Source: Margaritispora aquatica (lineage: Eukaryota; Ascomycota; Leotiomycetes; Helotiales; Discinellaceae). From it: DNA of 64,000 nucleotides. Positions 46,253 to 56,988 of the stretch are shown one piece after another. Both the position numbers and the translations under genes were made by a program. Below the pieces are notes generated by a model. That model did no database searches. It was not told the origin of the DNA and saw only the letters and a list, made by a program, of their open reading frames with translations. Positions within the stretch are counted from its first letter, which is position 1. Each line of letters begins with the position of its first letter. The stretch is taken from NCBI GenBank assembly GCA_007644065.1, contig VJWN01000001.1, forward strand, positions 2,680,340-2,744,339. Reading direction: 5' to 3'.

Positions 46253-49200
46253 TTCCCCGCTTGATATCTAGAATTTTGCCACCGGCTTGATTGCATAAAG
46301 GTAAGAATCTGTCCTTGCACGGCGGCCACATCACTGCGTTCCTGCCTCAAAGATTCCGAGAATTGTTTCTTTCCACGGCATTCTGGGTATTGTTTCCCCC
46401 AGATATACTCTCTATCCTGACCTACTTAGCTGAATAGAAGAATGAATATCATAATTGCAAGTTTAATGTTCAAAGTCGTTGTGTGTGATGCTTTTGTAAT
46501 GAAAGGACTTCTTGTTGATGTTGTCTAGCAGATATTCAACGTTTGTTTTTGTGGCAAAATAGGTGAGGCAAAACTGTCTTATTTAGCTTTTTTCGGCCCT
46601 CGGTATCTTGACAGAGAGTCTGGCATAGGAAGAACAACAAGGATTTGATTAAAGTAAACTCAACATTTACGAAATTGTTGTAGTTCGATCGACCAAAATG
46701 ATGTGGCCGAAGCTTGGCAGTATTTTCTCGCAAATTTCAGAACATTACACGAGGAAAATTGAAGTAAAGCTAATACGCAATATCATTGTCTAAAATTACA
46801 TGGAAGCATATCACTGAAACATAATGACAGAGTTATGCTTAGCTGAGCTGACTTTCAGTGATGGTGATGTTTGTCCACTTTGAGGAGGTAACTGTCACCA
46901 GGTAAGAAGGCATCAGTCGCACGATACACGTTATTAAAGCGAAACAGACGAAGCAGATAGCAATACGAAGAAAGATGGCAGAAAGAGACGCCGACCCAGG
47001 AATTTCAACTTCGAAATATCCCCTCCTCAAACTGCAACACAAACACTAAATCGCCCCATTTACACGTTGACAGGACCAACTCAGGGTATCACAACTCAGG
47101 GACTTCGGCTAGTCGTTGCACCGAGTTACAGTATCGCAGCCACAGAACCTCTCCATGGAACGACCAAAAACCCGATAGTATGGTAATTCTCCAAGCGGTG
47201 GTGGTAATGGTGGTTGCATCGCATGGTTGCCCAACCCGGATGCATGGCATCGCGTGGGATAGGATGGGATCGGCGAGAGATGTGATGGAAGGGCGTTGAA
47301 GTTCTTATCATGTGATACAATCAGTATGATCGGATCGCGAATTCTGATTTGTGACAGCAACCAGATATATCACCGACCTGTTGGAAGTAGGAAGATTGTG
47401 GGAACGGGCGGAAGACACTGCCCTTTTGGTCATAGCAGCACCGCCCTCTACGGTGGGACGCCGAGAGGGCAACTGTCACGTTTCTGATCCGGAGATTCGA
47501 AGATTCATGGAGTGCCGATATGCTTAATGTTATTTCTATACCGTGTTAGTTAGGATCCTTCGACGAGATCTTAACTGGGACTCGGACTTTGGGACTGGTC
47601 CGCCCAACTGCTCTTTTGAGTCTGAAGTCTGAAGTGCGCTGAACCCGTGTCTAAATACGATGCGTTGGCGAGTGCTTCGGTAGTACAACATCCGGGGAGG
47701 GGAAGACAACACGACAAAAACTCTGCAATCTGACTTTAGAAGGCAGAAGGTGAAGAATCTCAGATTTTTGCATCGCCTAAGTCTCATACGCTCGAGCCCT
47801 TTTCTTGTGGATGACCATCTCGTTGTGGTGGGTGGTCAAAAGAAAGAAAAGGAGCAAGGGGCAGGAGTGGTAGTGGGAATATCCCATGAGGGGAGGTTAC
47901 ACAAAACAACGGCCCAAAGCGAAATTTGAAGGCAAAGGAGCCCAAGTATACTCGGCTTGATTGATATTTTGGTGACACTTTGTGGCATGGAAGAAACTGC
48001 TCGAGTATTAGGCTTCTCGAAGCAAATCTAAAGCTTGATCTCCTGATGGATCTCGAGTGGCTTAGTGTAACAGTGCAAGAGACGATCATACGAGGATGAT
48101 AGATGTGACTAGAATAGAAGAGATGGAATCATTTCAAACCAGCTCGCAGACATTAGAAATCAACCGTTACAGTCATTACAACCATTACTTGTTCTTACTG
48201 GGGTTTTTAGGAGGGTGCCTAAAGTATTAGAATTGGTACTGGAACGAAAAGCGGAGCAAGGCTTTGTCGTCGTTGATAGAGTTTATGCTCTCATGTCCGT
48301 AACTCTGCATGAGATGATCATGAGATGACCATGAGATGACATCAGCAAGGAATGTGAAAGGAGTAAAGAGCGTTTTAGTCGGATTCTTTGCTTTGCTTTG
48401 CTTTGCTTTGTGTTGTTTGTTTGCTTATACAGTATGAAGGTGACTTCGCCACCGAAGGTAAGGGTATCCCAGCCAATACGAGGGACGTTGTGCAGTTAGC
48501 TTAGCGAGGAGGCCTGAACGCTAAGCGCCCGGCATTATTTCTTGGACAACCGGCTGGTACAAGCCACCAGAGCTTACAAGGTGCGGCTCGAAATACGTCC
48601 GTAATTGATTGCGAGGAGTGAGGAATACTGAGTGAGGAATAATGAGTGAGAATTCTATGAAACGAAATCTTGGCGGGTGAATCAATCCACAAGCAAGAAG
48701 CAAAAGTCAACATTTAGCAAGCACCCCTGAATCAAAGTCGCTCAGGATGGAAATTGCAAAAGCATTTTTGCCTTTTTGACCTCCAATATCTCTAGCGTTT
48801 CCCTGATATGAGATGTGGACTGACATTAGGCTTCCCTAGACATTCCCAGCGAAAGTTCGCGAGCTGATGCAATCACAATGTGATGGTTGCGATACCGATT
48901 TCGGTCGGCTTTTCTCTTCTATTCACATCAATACTCGGAATTGATCACGATAGTGAATCCTTGCGCTTAACAAAGCACGGGAGTGAGCTTTAGGGAAGCA
49001 TGGTAACAATTGGCTGGTTCCTCAGAATCTGTTCACACCCATTACTGTTACCAGAAGAAGTTGGAAGTGCATGCAGTTTCTAATGCGACGATCTTGCTAC
49101 TTCCAGCTTTTGGCCAGCTTTCCAGGGATGACATGAGGGGTGTGTATGTTTCTGGAGCGGATTTTAGGAAAACCGCGGAAACCTCATTGTCAAACCTCGG

Positions 49201-50038
49201 CCTTCCGTTGTCGTCCGTCGGCGAGGTGGTATTCTGAAGGGCACACCAACCATGGAAAAGCGGCATGTTCTTGGCCACGATTCAAACACCCCCAGCCATA
49301 ATAATAACTTCAAATAATCTTTAGATTGCAAGGCAAACAAACGTACTTTAACTGGGAGGATTATTTTGCCGCTTAGCGGTAGAGATATTTGTATCGGTTA
49401 GGATAGACCGAACATCGTAAGTCGAGTGATTATATCATATGCTTACATCGATTCACTTCTCCCTCCCATCAGATTGTCTGCACACAACACCAGAGAGTTG
49501 GCAAGTCAGGGTATTCATGTTTGGGTATTCCGCCATTCGACGTTGAACTCGTAAAGGGCGGGCAATTGTATGAAAGGGCAATTCAGCCCTAAGTTAAGGT
49601 TGACTGAAATCTGAAATCTGGAAGGCTTCTAGAATAACCCTAGCATGATAATTTTGTGCTGTATTAGAATGATAATCGATAGGCTTGAACTGCCTTTTGA
49701 GTGTGGCGCGTGGGAAGTCGTGAGTGGTGACTTTTGGCGGCAGCGGCTCACCTCTAACTTGGTTGGAAGCAAAGCTCGCCTTCACTTCCGCTGCAGAAGC
49801 CCCCGAAACATTCCAATAAAAACACCCTTTGTGAATCCTTCACCTCGATCCATTCCATCCATGGCCTGGGATCTTGCGGAAGTGACGCCGAACCAGCCAG
49901 CAGCGCTAGCCTAAAAGGCACTAGCTGGCAATCAAAGAAAATGGCTGCGATAGAGGCCAACAACTGAATCTCCCCGCACCTCGTAACAGAATCGATCAGG
50001 ATTGCAAAACACCACGATGCAGGCAGATCACCAAGCCT
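46253..50038. other. 3.8 kb AT-rich region without a supported gene
   Basis: Scattered short frames only. Frames at 49010-49278 read plausibly on both strands but neither has start, splice or length support. Contains a CTTTG microsatellite at 48386-48410. Confidence 0.4.
48386..48410. repeat. CTTTG pentanucleotide repeat
   Basis: Five tandem CTTTG units. Confidence 0.85.
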
Positions 50039-50320
50039 ATGGTCGCCGCCATGTCTCCAAAATCGAGAGATGAGGAGATTAAGGGAGGCGAAAATGCGGC
50101 TATGGCCAACGACACCACATTTTCTTCCACTCATCTCACCGCCATCACGGCCGTTGTGTCCTTCAGCTGTTTCTATCGCAGAGTTGACGAGCGAATATTG
50201 CGCGGCCGGTGGTATTGGCTCCTAGAGCATCACTCTTTGCACAAGGCTCTCTTTTATGAATTGGACTTGCTCATCATGTCTGAGCCGCACAATGCGTACT
50301 ATCATCGAAAGATCTGGTAG
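50039..50320 (+). CDS. Possible small hypothetical protein (93 residues)
   Basis: Open frame with two early ATGs (50039 and 50051). Reads MVAAMSPKSRDEEIKGGEN, a Ser/Thr-rich middle, then RWYWLLEHHSLHKALFYELD and a tail PHNAYYHRKIW. A GTAAGT directly follows the TAG, so the 3' end could be spliced differently. No family recognised and no neighbour support. Confidence 0.25.
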   Translation: MVAAMSPKSRDEEIKGGENAAMANDTTFSSTHLTAITAVVSFSCFYRRVDERILRGRWYWLLEHHSLHKALFYELDLLIMSEPHNAYYHRKIW

Positions 50321-50458
50321 GTAAGTTGAGAGCATTGTTACTTGCGATCAATCCGCTTCGGACGACTAAAACGGGACATGGTGGAACGAAAATTCTCGGA
50401 ATCTCCCTTTTACGATGTCAACCCTTGCTGGAATGGTCCTGGAGTAGGTGGCATCCTC

Positions 50459-50481
50459 TAGTCTAGTAGTCTAGTAGTCTA
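50459..50481. repeat. TAGTCTAG short tandem repeat
   Basis: Three copies of TAGTCTAG in a row, a low-complexity palindromic-type tract. Confidence 0.6.
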
Positions 50482-50856
50482 GCAGGAACTGCCGCTCGAA
50501 GCTGCTCACCTCCGGTGAGTAGCACGCTACCCAAGGGACCCCAAGGGAAAGGTTCGCTGGTTCGCAATGGGTTGCATTTTGCCTCGTTATTGTGTGGCCA
50601 TCCTCACCCACGCCCTACAAAACCGAGTATCGATCCCACGTATTCGTCATGTAAGGAATGACAGGTAACCCAACGAAACTACAGTTAGCCCAAAAAGCTC
50701 TATGCCCGTCGCAACAAGAAGCTCTTATACCCACCTCTCACCCACATTTCTGGCCACTGCTCAGACTCCTCCTTCATCACAGCATTATATTGGATTGATC
50801 TTCTTTAACTCACTTGACTCAACACTCACCTACCTGCACTTCATCCTGTCCTTGCG

Positions 50857-51318
50857 ATGTCCTCTACCACTTCGAAGTTGTCCATTGAGAGTGTCGAGAC
50901 GGAATATACATGGCTAACATACGCTACTTTTGCTCCAACGGAAAGGTATGTTCATGCTTGATGGATCCTTTCTTTCATGTTGGTCTTGTCACTAAGTATG
51001 TCAAGTCTGTCGTCCTACCCTGCCGACGAAGCGAACATGAACACTGTTGAGCAGCACAATGATGCCACAACAACACAAACTGCTCGAACTGATCTTCCTA
51101 CATCTGCCAACAACATACTATTCAATGTTCCTGTCATTCCCACGGAAGCCAGAACTGCACAAGTGCAACATACATTCGCAATGGAAGAATATATTGCGGA
51201 TGAAGACAACATTTTCTCTGATCTTGATAATGCTATGGCCGAGGACTTTGTTCCCGCTTGCATCGAGAGGATGAGTTCCTTCATCCAAGATATCGATGCC
51301 GTCCTCAACCAGACATGA
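50857..51318 (+). CDS. Small hypothetical protein, two exons (136 residues)
   Basis: Exons 50857-50945 and 50997-51318, intron 51 nt (donor GTATGT, acceptor CTAAG), phase 2 matched. Start MSSTTSKLSIESVETEY; the splice gives APTES-MSSLSSYPADEA. The second exon is Thr/Ala-rich, then acidic (MEEYIADEDNIFSDLD), and ends ERMSSFIQDIDAVLNQT with an amphipathic helix character. No signal peptide. Not recognised. Located directly upstream of Est1-type fragments but not similar to them. The clean splice site and long second exon support reality. Confidence 0.55.
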
Positions 51319-51499
51319 GGTCAATCTCGACTCAAGAGTTGGAACCGAATCATCACTTCAAGATCATTAAAGGTTAGACTGAGCTATCCCAGCAATGATC
51401 GTAGACTGATTGGTGCTAGCTATATAGACCGAAAGACGCCCTGAGTGCAGGCTGCACCTGCAGACTACATAATATGCAATACCAGCGAAAATGTAGACC

Positions 51500-52770
51500 T
51501 TGGAAGATAGCGGATCAACACGTGACCACGAGCACCATGACTTTTTTCTGGCGCGTCAACATCCTTTGGGAACACCATCAATCCCAATCTGCAATTAGAC
51601 AATCCCATGCATCTTCGAAACTATGGTCAGATAGTGGCAGTCATTGTATCTTCAAGGATAGCCATGCTCGAATCATTCGAACACATGCTTGCTTTCATCT
51701 ATCTTGCCTACTCAATGATGGCATTCCCACGATATATGGCCAATGCTATTTCGAAGCAATCGACGTGTCCCTAGCCAGAGGTGATGGCATTTATGCTGGA
51801 CCTGTCATGGTTGAATCGCAACCAAGTCCCTTTTCTCCTTCCTCAACCTGAAACGAGACCGATCTCACAAGAACAATATGTTGCATCAGACGATTCGACC
51901 AATGGCTCAAAGTTAAGATAATAAGTTGTCCCTCAAACACACAAAGTTAAAGGGATCTATGCTGGCCTTGTTATGGTTGAGGCAAAGTCAAAGGGATCTA
52001 TGCCGGCCTCGTTATGGTTGAAACAAAGTGTATTGAAGTTGATAAGCGAAATTTTGGCCTCAGGCCACCAACTAAACAGCAATGGCAGGTCTTGATTACC
52101 CTTCACTGGACATTACTTCACGAGCACCACGACTTATTTCTTGCTTGAAATATCCTATCTCTTCAGAGAAGACGATGGCATTCGTGCGCCGAAATACGTT
52201 ATGCCGGCCAGCATGTGGCGACATGGAATTCACTCCTTTCTGGACCACCTTCAGGCGTCAAATTAGGTGGTATTTTCTGCCATTTCACGTTGGACGATGA
52301 TGGCGTACCTCGATGAGATTATTCCGGCATTTGAAGATACCAGGGTCGAACGAGCGATCGAACAAATGTATGCATTCCTCTCGTTCTTGGCTGGTGATTG
52401 AAGACGGTGATTTTAGAGACCGAGAAGTATGGACTAGAGTCGCTAAGCTCTTGTACTTCAAGGCTACCTTGAGCTTCCGACCAACCTCCATCGATGAGAT
52501 TCTTTATGGTCTGATCCATTACAGACGCATTACTCGGCGCAGAGAGCGTTTTCATTGAGGACACTGTACACTTTGAGGAAACATGGTTGGAGTGTCTTGG
52601 TGATCTTGGTCGTTACTGAATGGCCATCTCAAACGAGCAAATCGAAGAATAATCACCGACTGCTGCAGCTTGGGACGACTCTACCACTATCTCGCGATTC
52701 TAGCTCGCCCAGCATATTTGCGCTAGTTGGGCGTTCACTCCAATACACTAAACAAGATACCAAACACTGG
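51500..52770 (+). pseudogene. Shredded Est1-type DNA/RNA-binding protein fragments
   Basis: Short segments of one protein family occur in several frames and out of order. At 51530: HEHHDFFLARQHP. Near 51680: EHMLAFIYLAYSMMAF. The block GIYAG[LP]VMVE occurs three times (51785-51815, 51955-51980, 51998-52023). The third copy runs on in frame as ETKCIEVDKRNFGL and ends HEHHDLFLA with a TGA. Then MPASMWRHGIHSFLDHL at about 52200, DEIIPAFEDTRVERAIEQMY at 52320, a stretch with DFRDREVWTRVAKLLYFKA, then FEETWLECLGDLGRY followed by TGA (normally Arg), and LGRLYHYLAILARP near 52700. These match, from memory, the Est1-type family common in plant-associated ascomycetes. Multiple stops and frame changes make it non-functional. 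Confidence 0.6.
51945..52030 (+). repeat. Tandem duplication of ~43 bp, GGGATCTATGC[TC]GGCC motif
   Basis: AAAGGGATCTATGCTGGCCTTGTTATGGTTGAGGCAAAGTC is followed at once by a near copy AAAGGGATCTATGCCGGCCTCGTTATGGTTGAAACAAAG. A third, more distant copy is at about 51783. In-frame duplications of a coding segment within the pseudogene. Confidence 0.8.
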
Positions 52771-52780
52771 ACGGCTTTAC

Positions 52781-55700
52781 CACCACTTGGCAATATTCGC
52801 CCTTCCTTCGCCTTCACCTTCACCCCACACCCCAACCCCAATGCTTCCGCGGCATCAGCGGTATCTCTGAACTTCAGGCTGCGCATTTCAAAATCGCGCA
52901 TCGATGAAGTGCCCTTGCGCAATATGGCTGTCCCTTTCAGTCCATCCCGTTTTCGGGCGCCAAAGAAAACGGTCACATGAGCGGATTAACGGCTCCGTTT
53001 CGTGGAGGAAGAAAGACAATGTTTCGCCTCGGGACATAGATAGAGCAATTAGAGACACTGCACACCCCACTCAGAGAGAAAGTCGCCTGGGCACCTGCTC
53101 AAAGCAGACACACAGTCAGATGCGGGGTGTTGTACATTATTAGGCGTTCAGATTTAATTACTTAGATAGGCGCAAAGCAGCAATATAAACCTAGCTCCGT
53201 GCTTTTCCCTTATCGCCTCGTGATGTAAGCTCCCCCATTCCCATCCACCCCACCCCAAGAGCTTTTTGCCTCCCCATCAGAGCCTTGGGCGAGTGTGGTG
53301 GTGGTTGTGGGTGAATTGTGTATGATCAATGAGGCTTTGTGATTTGTGAGCGCTCGGCTGTGTGGCCATTCTTAATTCCTGTCCTTTGTTAAACCTCCTC
53401 TCCCCCCTTTCAGCCCTCGCTTAATTAGCGCGAGGCGAACCGGGGATTACAGCCAATCATCACACGCCGATCCTGCACCTCCCCTACCTTTCCTCTCTCT
53501 CATCTGCAATGCAGTATTGCATTTGCACTGCACAATTCTGCAGAGTCCTTGTGATTTCAAGTCAGATTTTTCAGGTACGAAATTAAAGTGTCTTTGAACT
53601 GGATGGATGGATGGATGGATGGATGGCCTTGGATTGGATGGGACTGGAGTCAGGACTTTTTTTCCTGGTCTTGGTCGAATGTCGTGGTTGTTGTGCATGA
53701 TGGTGGTTCAGGGGTGCTGGTGCGGGGCATTTTTCTTCTTGGCCTGGTGCAGTTGCATCTGCATCTTCCGCTGCTGATTATGCGGTTTATGATGCTGCTG
53801 TTGTTGTTGGGTATTGATGAGCCGCGCGCAGCTGTATCCTAGTCTTGTCTTACATTGTCATTTTTGCCTTTCTGCTCCCGTGAACATGAACGCATGTATG
53901 CGTGCATGTGTGCATGGGTATTGACTTCATGAACATAAACGCATGTATGCATGTATGTGAGCATGGGCGCTGACTTCCGATGAATGCAAGGCTGAACACA
54001 TCCACCTTGATATTCTTAAGTACGCCACAGAGCAACTGCCAACCTCATTTCGATGGCTGCTCTGAGGGATTATTTTGCGGCAAACAAATCAACGTGCTTT
54101 GTGAATAGCCCCTGACTCGGGTTTGAGGGTTGCATGTGTCGCATGCACCTTAGAATACATGCTAAAGGAAGACCTCTTGTTCCTGGCCGCTGTGACACCG
54201 TCGTCGCATTTGTCATTGTCTTTGGACTCGTGTTTGGTTTTTATTTTTCTGACGCTATTTCTCTGCAGCAACAGCAGGATCATGCAGGACTAGAGAACGA
54301 GCGGTCTTCTGTGAATTGATTCCTTCTTTGTTCCGAGCTATTCGCAAGCTTTGCCATTTCGGTGGATGTCTCGACTGGTTTTCTACTGGTTCTCTCTGTC
54401 GATGACGATGTCCACAAGCAGGGTGAATGGGAATGATACCTCTTCGGCCTTTTCATTCGGGCTTGCTTTTTGCTTAGTTTGCAGGTATGTAGGATTAAAC
54501 ACAAGAGCAGTGCGGCAGTACTCGAGCTGACTGCACTTCCTATTCGTAAGCTTCACCTGCAGTGTGATTTCTGATTTTGCCTCACAGGTCTCACTCTCAC
54601 AAAATCCCGTTTGCCAAGAAAACTCCAACATTTCCGACGATTCCGCTTAAAAATCAGCTGATTGCGCGCTTGGCTAGCTACTTGGCGTTCCCGCTAGCCT
54701 TGGATTGCTTGGAGTTCGGAGTCGCCTTGCCTCCGTACTCTTTGCCAAGGCATGCATTCATCCCCCCGCGCTGAGGCACATTACAGCATCGCACAGTAAA
54801 CTTGATTGTGATGATAGCCCCTTGGCAATGATTTCTGTTCTTGGTTCGGATGCAATGATGTGTCGGCGAGCGACCGCTCGCAAGAAAAAAAAACGCGCAT
54901 ACGTACATCTGTTGCAATTTCCTGCATTTGAATTTGGCAGGTTAGTACTATCTTGACTCATCTGAAGGCCACGTATTGCGCTGGCCTCGCGCATACACGG
55001 AAGCCGCGTTGCATATGGCTGAATGCTCAGGTCAATGGCTAGCGCCGTACTCGTATCTACCTCGTAAGGCAACTATCTGGTGGGGTATTGAAGATAACTC
55101 TCTCTTATACTCGGATTGCATGTCAGTATCGTTTTCGGGTCCGATGTCAAAGATATGCTGACTGATACCGGGGTTGCTTCACCTATAATTTTAGCTCTTG
55201 CTCGTAATCAATGTAGGGCTGGGTCTAGGTCTTGATGAAGCCACAACAGATGACAGAGCCACAATTAATCTGAATGAGGGGTGCAGCGGCAGTTCGGGGC
55301 GACTGGATATCTTCCGAAAACTGGATTGTTCTGTTTTTGCTGACACACACAGCACAGCCGCGTAATTTCCACCTCTTTGTAGACTATGGACGACTCACCA
55401 ACAGTCAGCTTCTCTCTCCAGGATGACTCGGTTGTCACAATCTATTGCTATCAGCACGGGAAGAGGTGAAAGCCAGCCACGGAAATCAGAGTTTGCACAA
55501 GGATTCTCTACCCCACACTCCACCACCCAGTCAAATATCATCCTAACCATTTCGGTATCAAGTTTACAGCGGCCGTTCCCGCAAATGGCAGTCTCTCGCA
55601 CCGTCATATCGATAGGAATGGCTTGGCTCGGGCATCTCACGCTCTGCCTACGTCTCCTCCTCGCGACGCAAGCTGAAAGAATGTGAGATCCTTGTCTCCA

Positions 55701-56617
55701 AAATTGCAGAGTTTTCACTTCCTCCTGATAAGAATGGCAAATGGGTGTCAGTTGCAAGCCAAGCAAGGAAAGGACACAGATGCCAGATGGCTGACTTCAT
55801 AGCGTGTGTTTGCCTTATTTCTGTAGTTGAGATGAGGTTGGGTTAAGCATGAAATGAATGTCTGATCTTTGAAGTCCGGCTGTCTGACTGGCTCTCGTTC
55901 GGTGACAAACTAGCCAACCAGGACAAGCCATTCGCTGTATGGTAGGGTTGATTCTTACCGATGATCAAGAGCAAAGCGTTGGGCCCACCTGTGCAACAGC
56001 GAGACCAGGTCATCGCTGCAATGAGGATCGTGATTCCTAATGCAAAAAGTCCAGCCAACATGATGGAATTAGCGGATGAAGGGCCTCTCCGCCATAGCGG
56101 TTGGTGCATCTTGCGTTTCGATGTGTTGGCATGCTATCGAGTGGTGTGAGGAAATATTGTGATATGGCCCCGAGTAGCTTCCACCCCCAGGATCTCAGGG
56201 ACGCCCGAGATGCACTGAGTGGTACGAAGACAGTTCTGAGCAAGGATCGGTTGAACCAATCTGGATCTTCCGTCCGGAGGTTATCGCATGGATCAACCCT
56301 GAAATTGCTAATGTTCATGGCTAGAATCAGCAGTACCATTACTAGTATCAACAAATCTACAACTACTCGTACGGATGTTCTTGGAATCAAAGCCCTCGGG
56401 AGTCGTGTGCAGTCGATCTGCCTCTCCAGCTTATGAAATGCGAACCTCCTTACATCTTAGTGCAGTGCATAAAGTCTCGCCCCTCGCCCATGTGCACAGA
56501 GGTAATTAGACTTTGGGTACGATTCTTGATTATCTCCAGGGTTGCTTCGACTAAGTCACTTGGTAATCACGTGCCACTTCTCTACCTAATCTCATCGCCA
56601 TATCATCTCATCTCACC
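52781..56617. other. 3.8 kb region, no well-supported gene
   Basis: Includes promoter-like CT/GT-rich DNA at 53.2-53.5 kb, a GGAT microsatellite at about 53600-53625, and a 49-bp tandem duplication near 53.9 kb. Minus-strand open frames at 55395-56400 contain two hydrophobic stretches but cannot be joined to an ATG with good splice sites. Confidence 0.4.
53882..53967. repeat. 49-bp period tandem duplication rich in GCATGTATG
   Basis: GAACATGAACGCATGTATG... at 53882 is repeated as GAACATAAACGCATGTATG... at 53931, each followed by GCATGGG and TGACTTC. Confidence 0.7.
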
Positions 56618-56988
56618 ATGGCTGTGTATCTGGCTTCTGATTGTTCGAGCGATGGATCTGTTGACAAAGGGTTCGTAATGACATATCTTGAGTGAAAATT
56701 CCAGGTGCAATTAACTAACGTCGTCAATACTTTAGCTTTCCATCATCCACTCCGAACCCTGTACCGACTTGTCCAACTATCCTTGCACACAAACGGCGGA
56801 TCTTCATCGCAATCCAACAGGCATTATTATTTCGACGTCGGTCTATCTGGCTGGCTGAAGATGTTAACTGGCAACCTTACGGCTACCATCAACACCGCCC
56901 AGAGGAAGACATTGTCCAGGCACATGTCAATCGTGCCCACACGATCCTCGCTGATTTCGACTCAATCATGGCCCGATCTGGGGGATGA
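56618..56988 (+). CDS. Small hypothetical protein, two exons (101 residues)
   Basis: Exons 56618-56670 and 56736-56988. The 65-nt intron has donor GTTCGT, branch ACTAACG and acceptor TTTAG, phase 2 matched. Start ATG 56618 in good context (CACCATGG): MAVYLASDCSSDGSVDKG. The second exon is strongly coding: IQQALLFRRRSIWLAEDV, QPYGYHQHRPEEDIVQAHV and a tail ILADFDSIMARSGG. Basic centre, acidic/helical end, no signal peptide. Family unknown. The frame is not the longest one over this stretch, which is why a simple open-frame scan misses it. Confidence 0.55.

Noticed and set aside
49754..50134. 126-codon minus-strand frame
   Set aside because: Overlaps the somewhat better plus-strand frame at 50039; no motif or start support.
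53588..53842. 84-codon frame starting MSLNWMDGWMDG
   Set aside because: Generated by a GGAT microsatellite followed by GT-rich promoter-like DNA; no coding features.
55395..56435. Minus-strand multi-exon membrane protein with two hydrophobic segments
   Set aside because: Two hydrophobic stretches and one good GTAAGA donor exist, but no ATG opens the first frame and the join between the segments needs a poor GTGGAA donor; low-complexity sequence could create the hydrophobic run.
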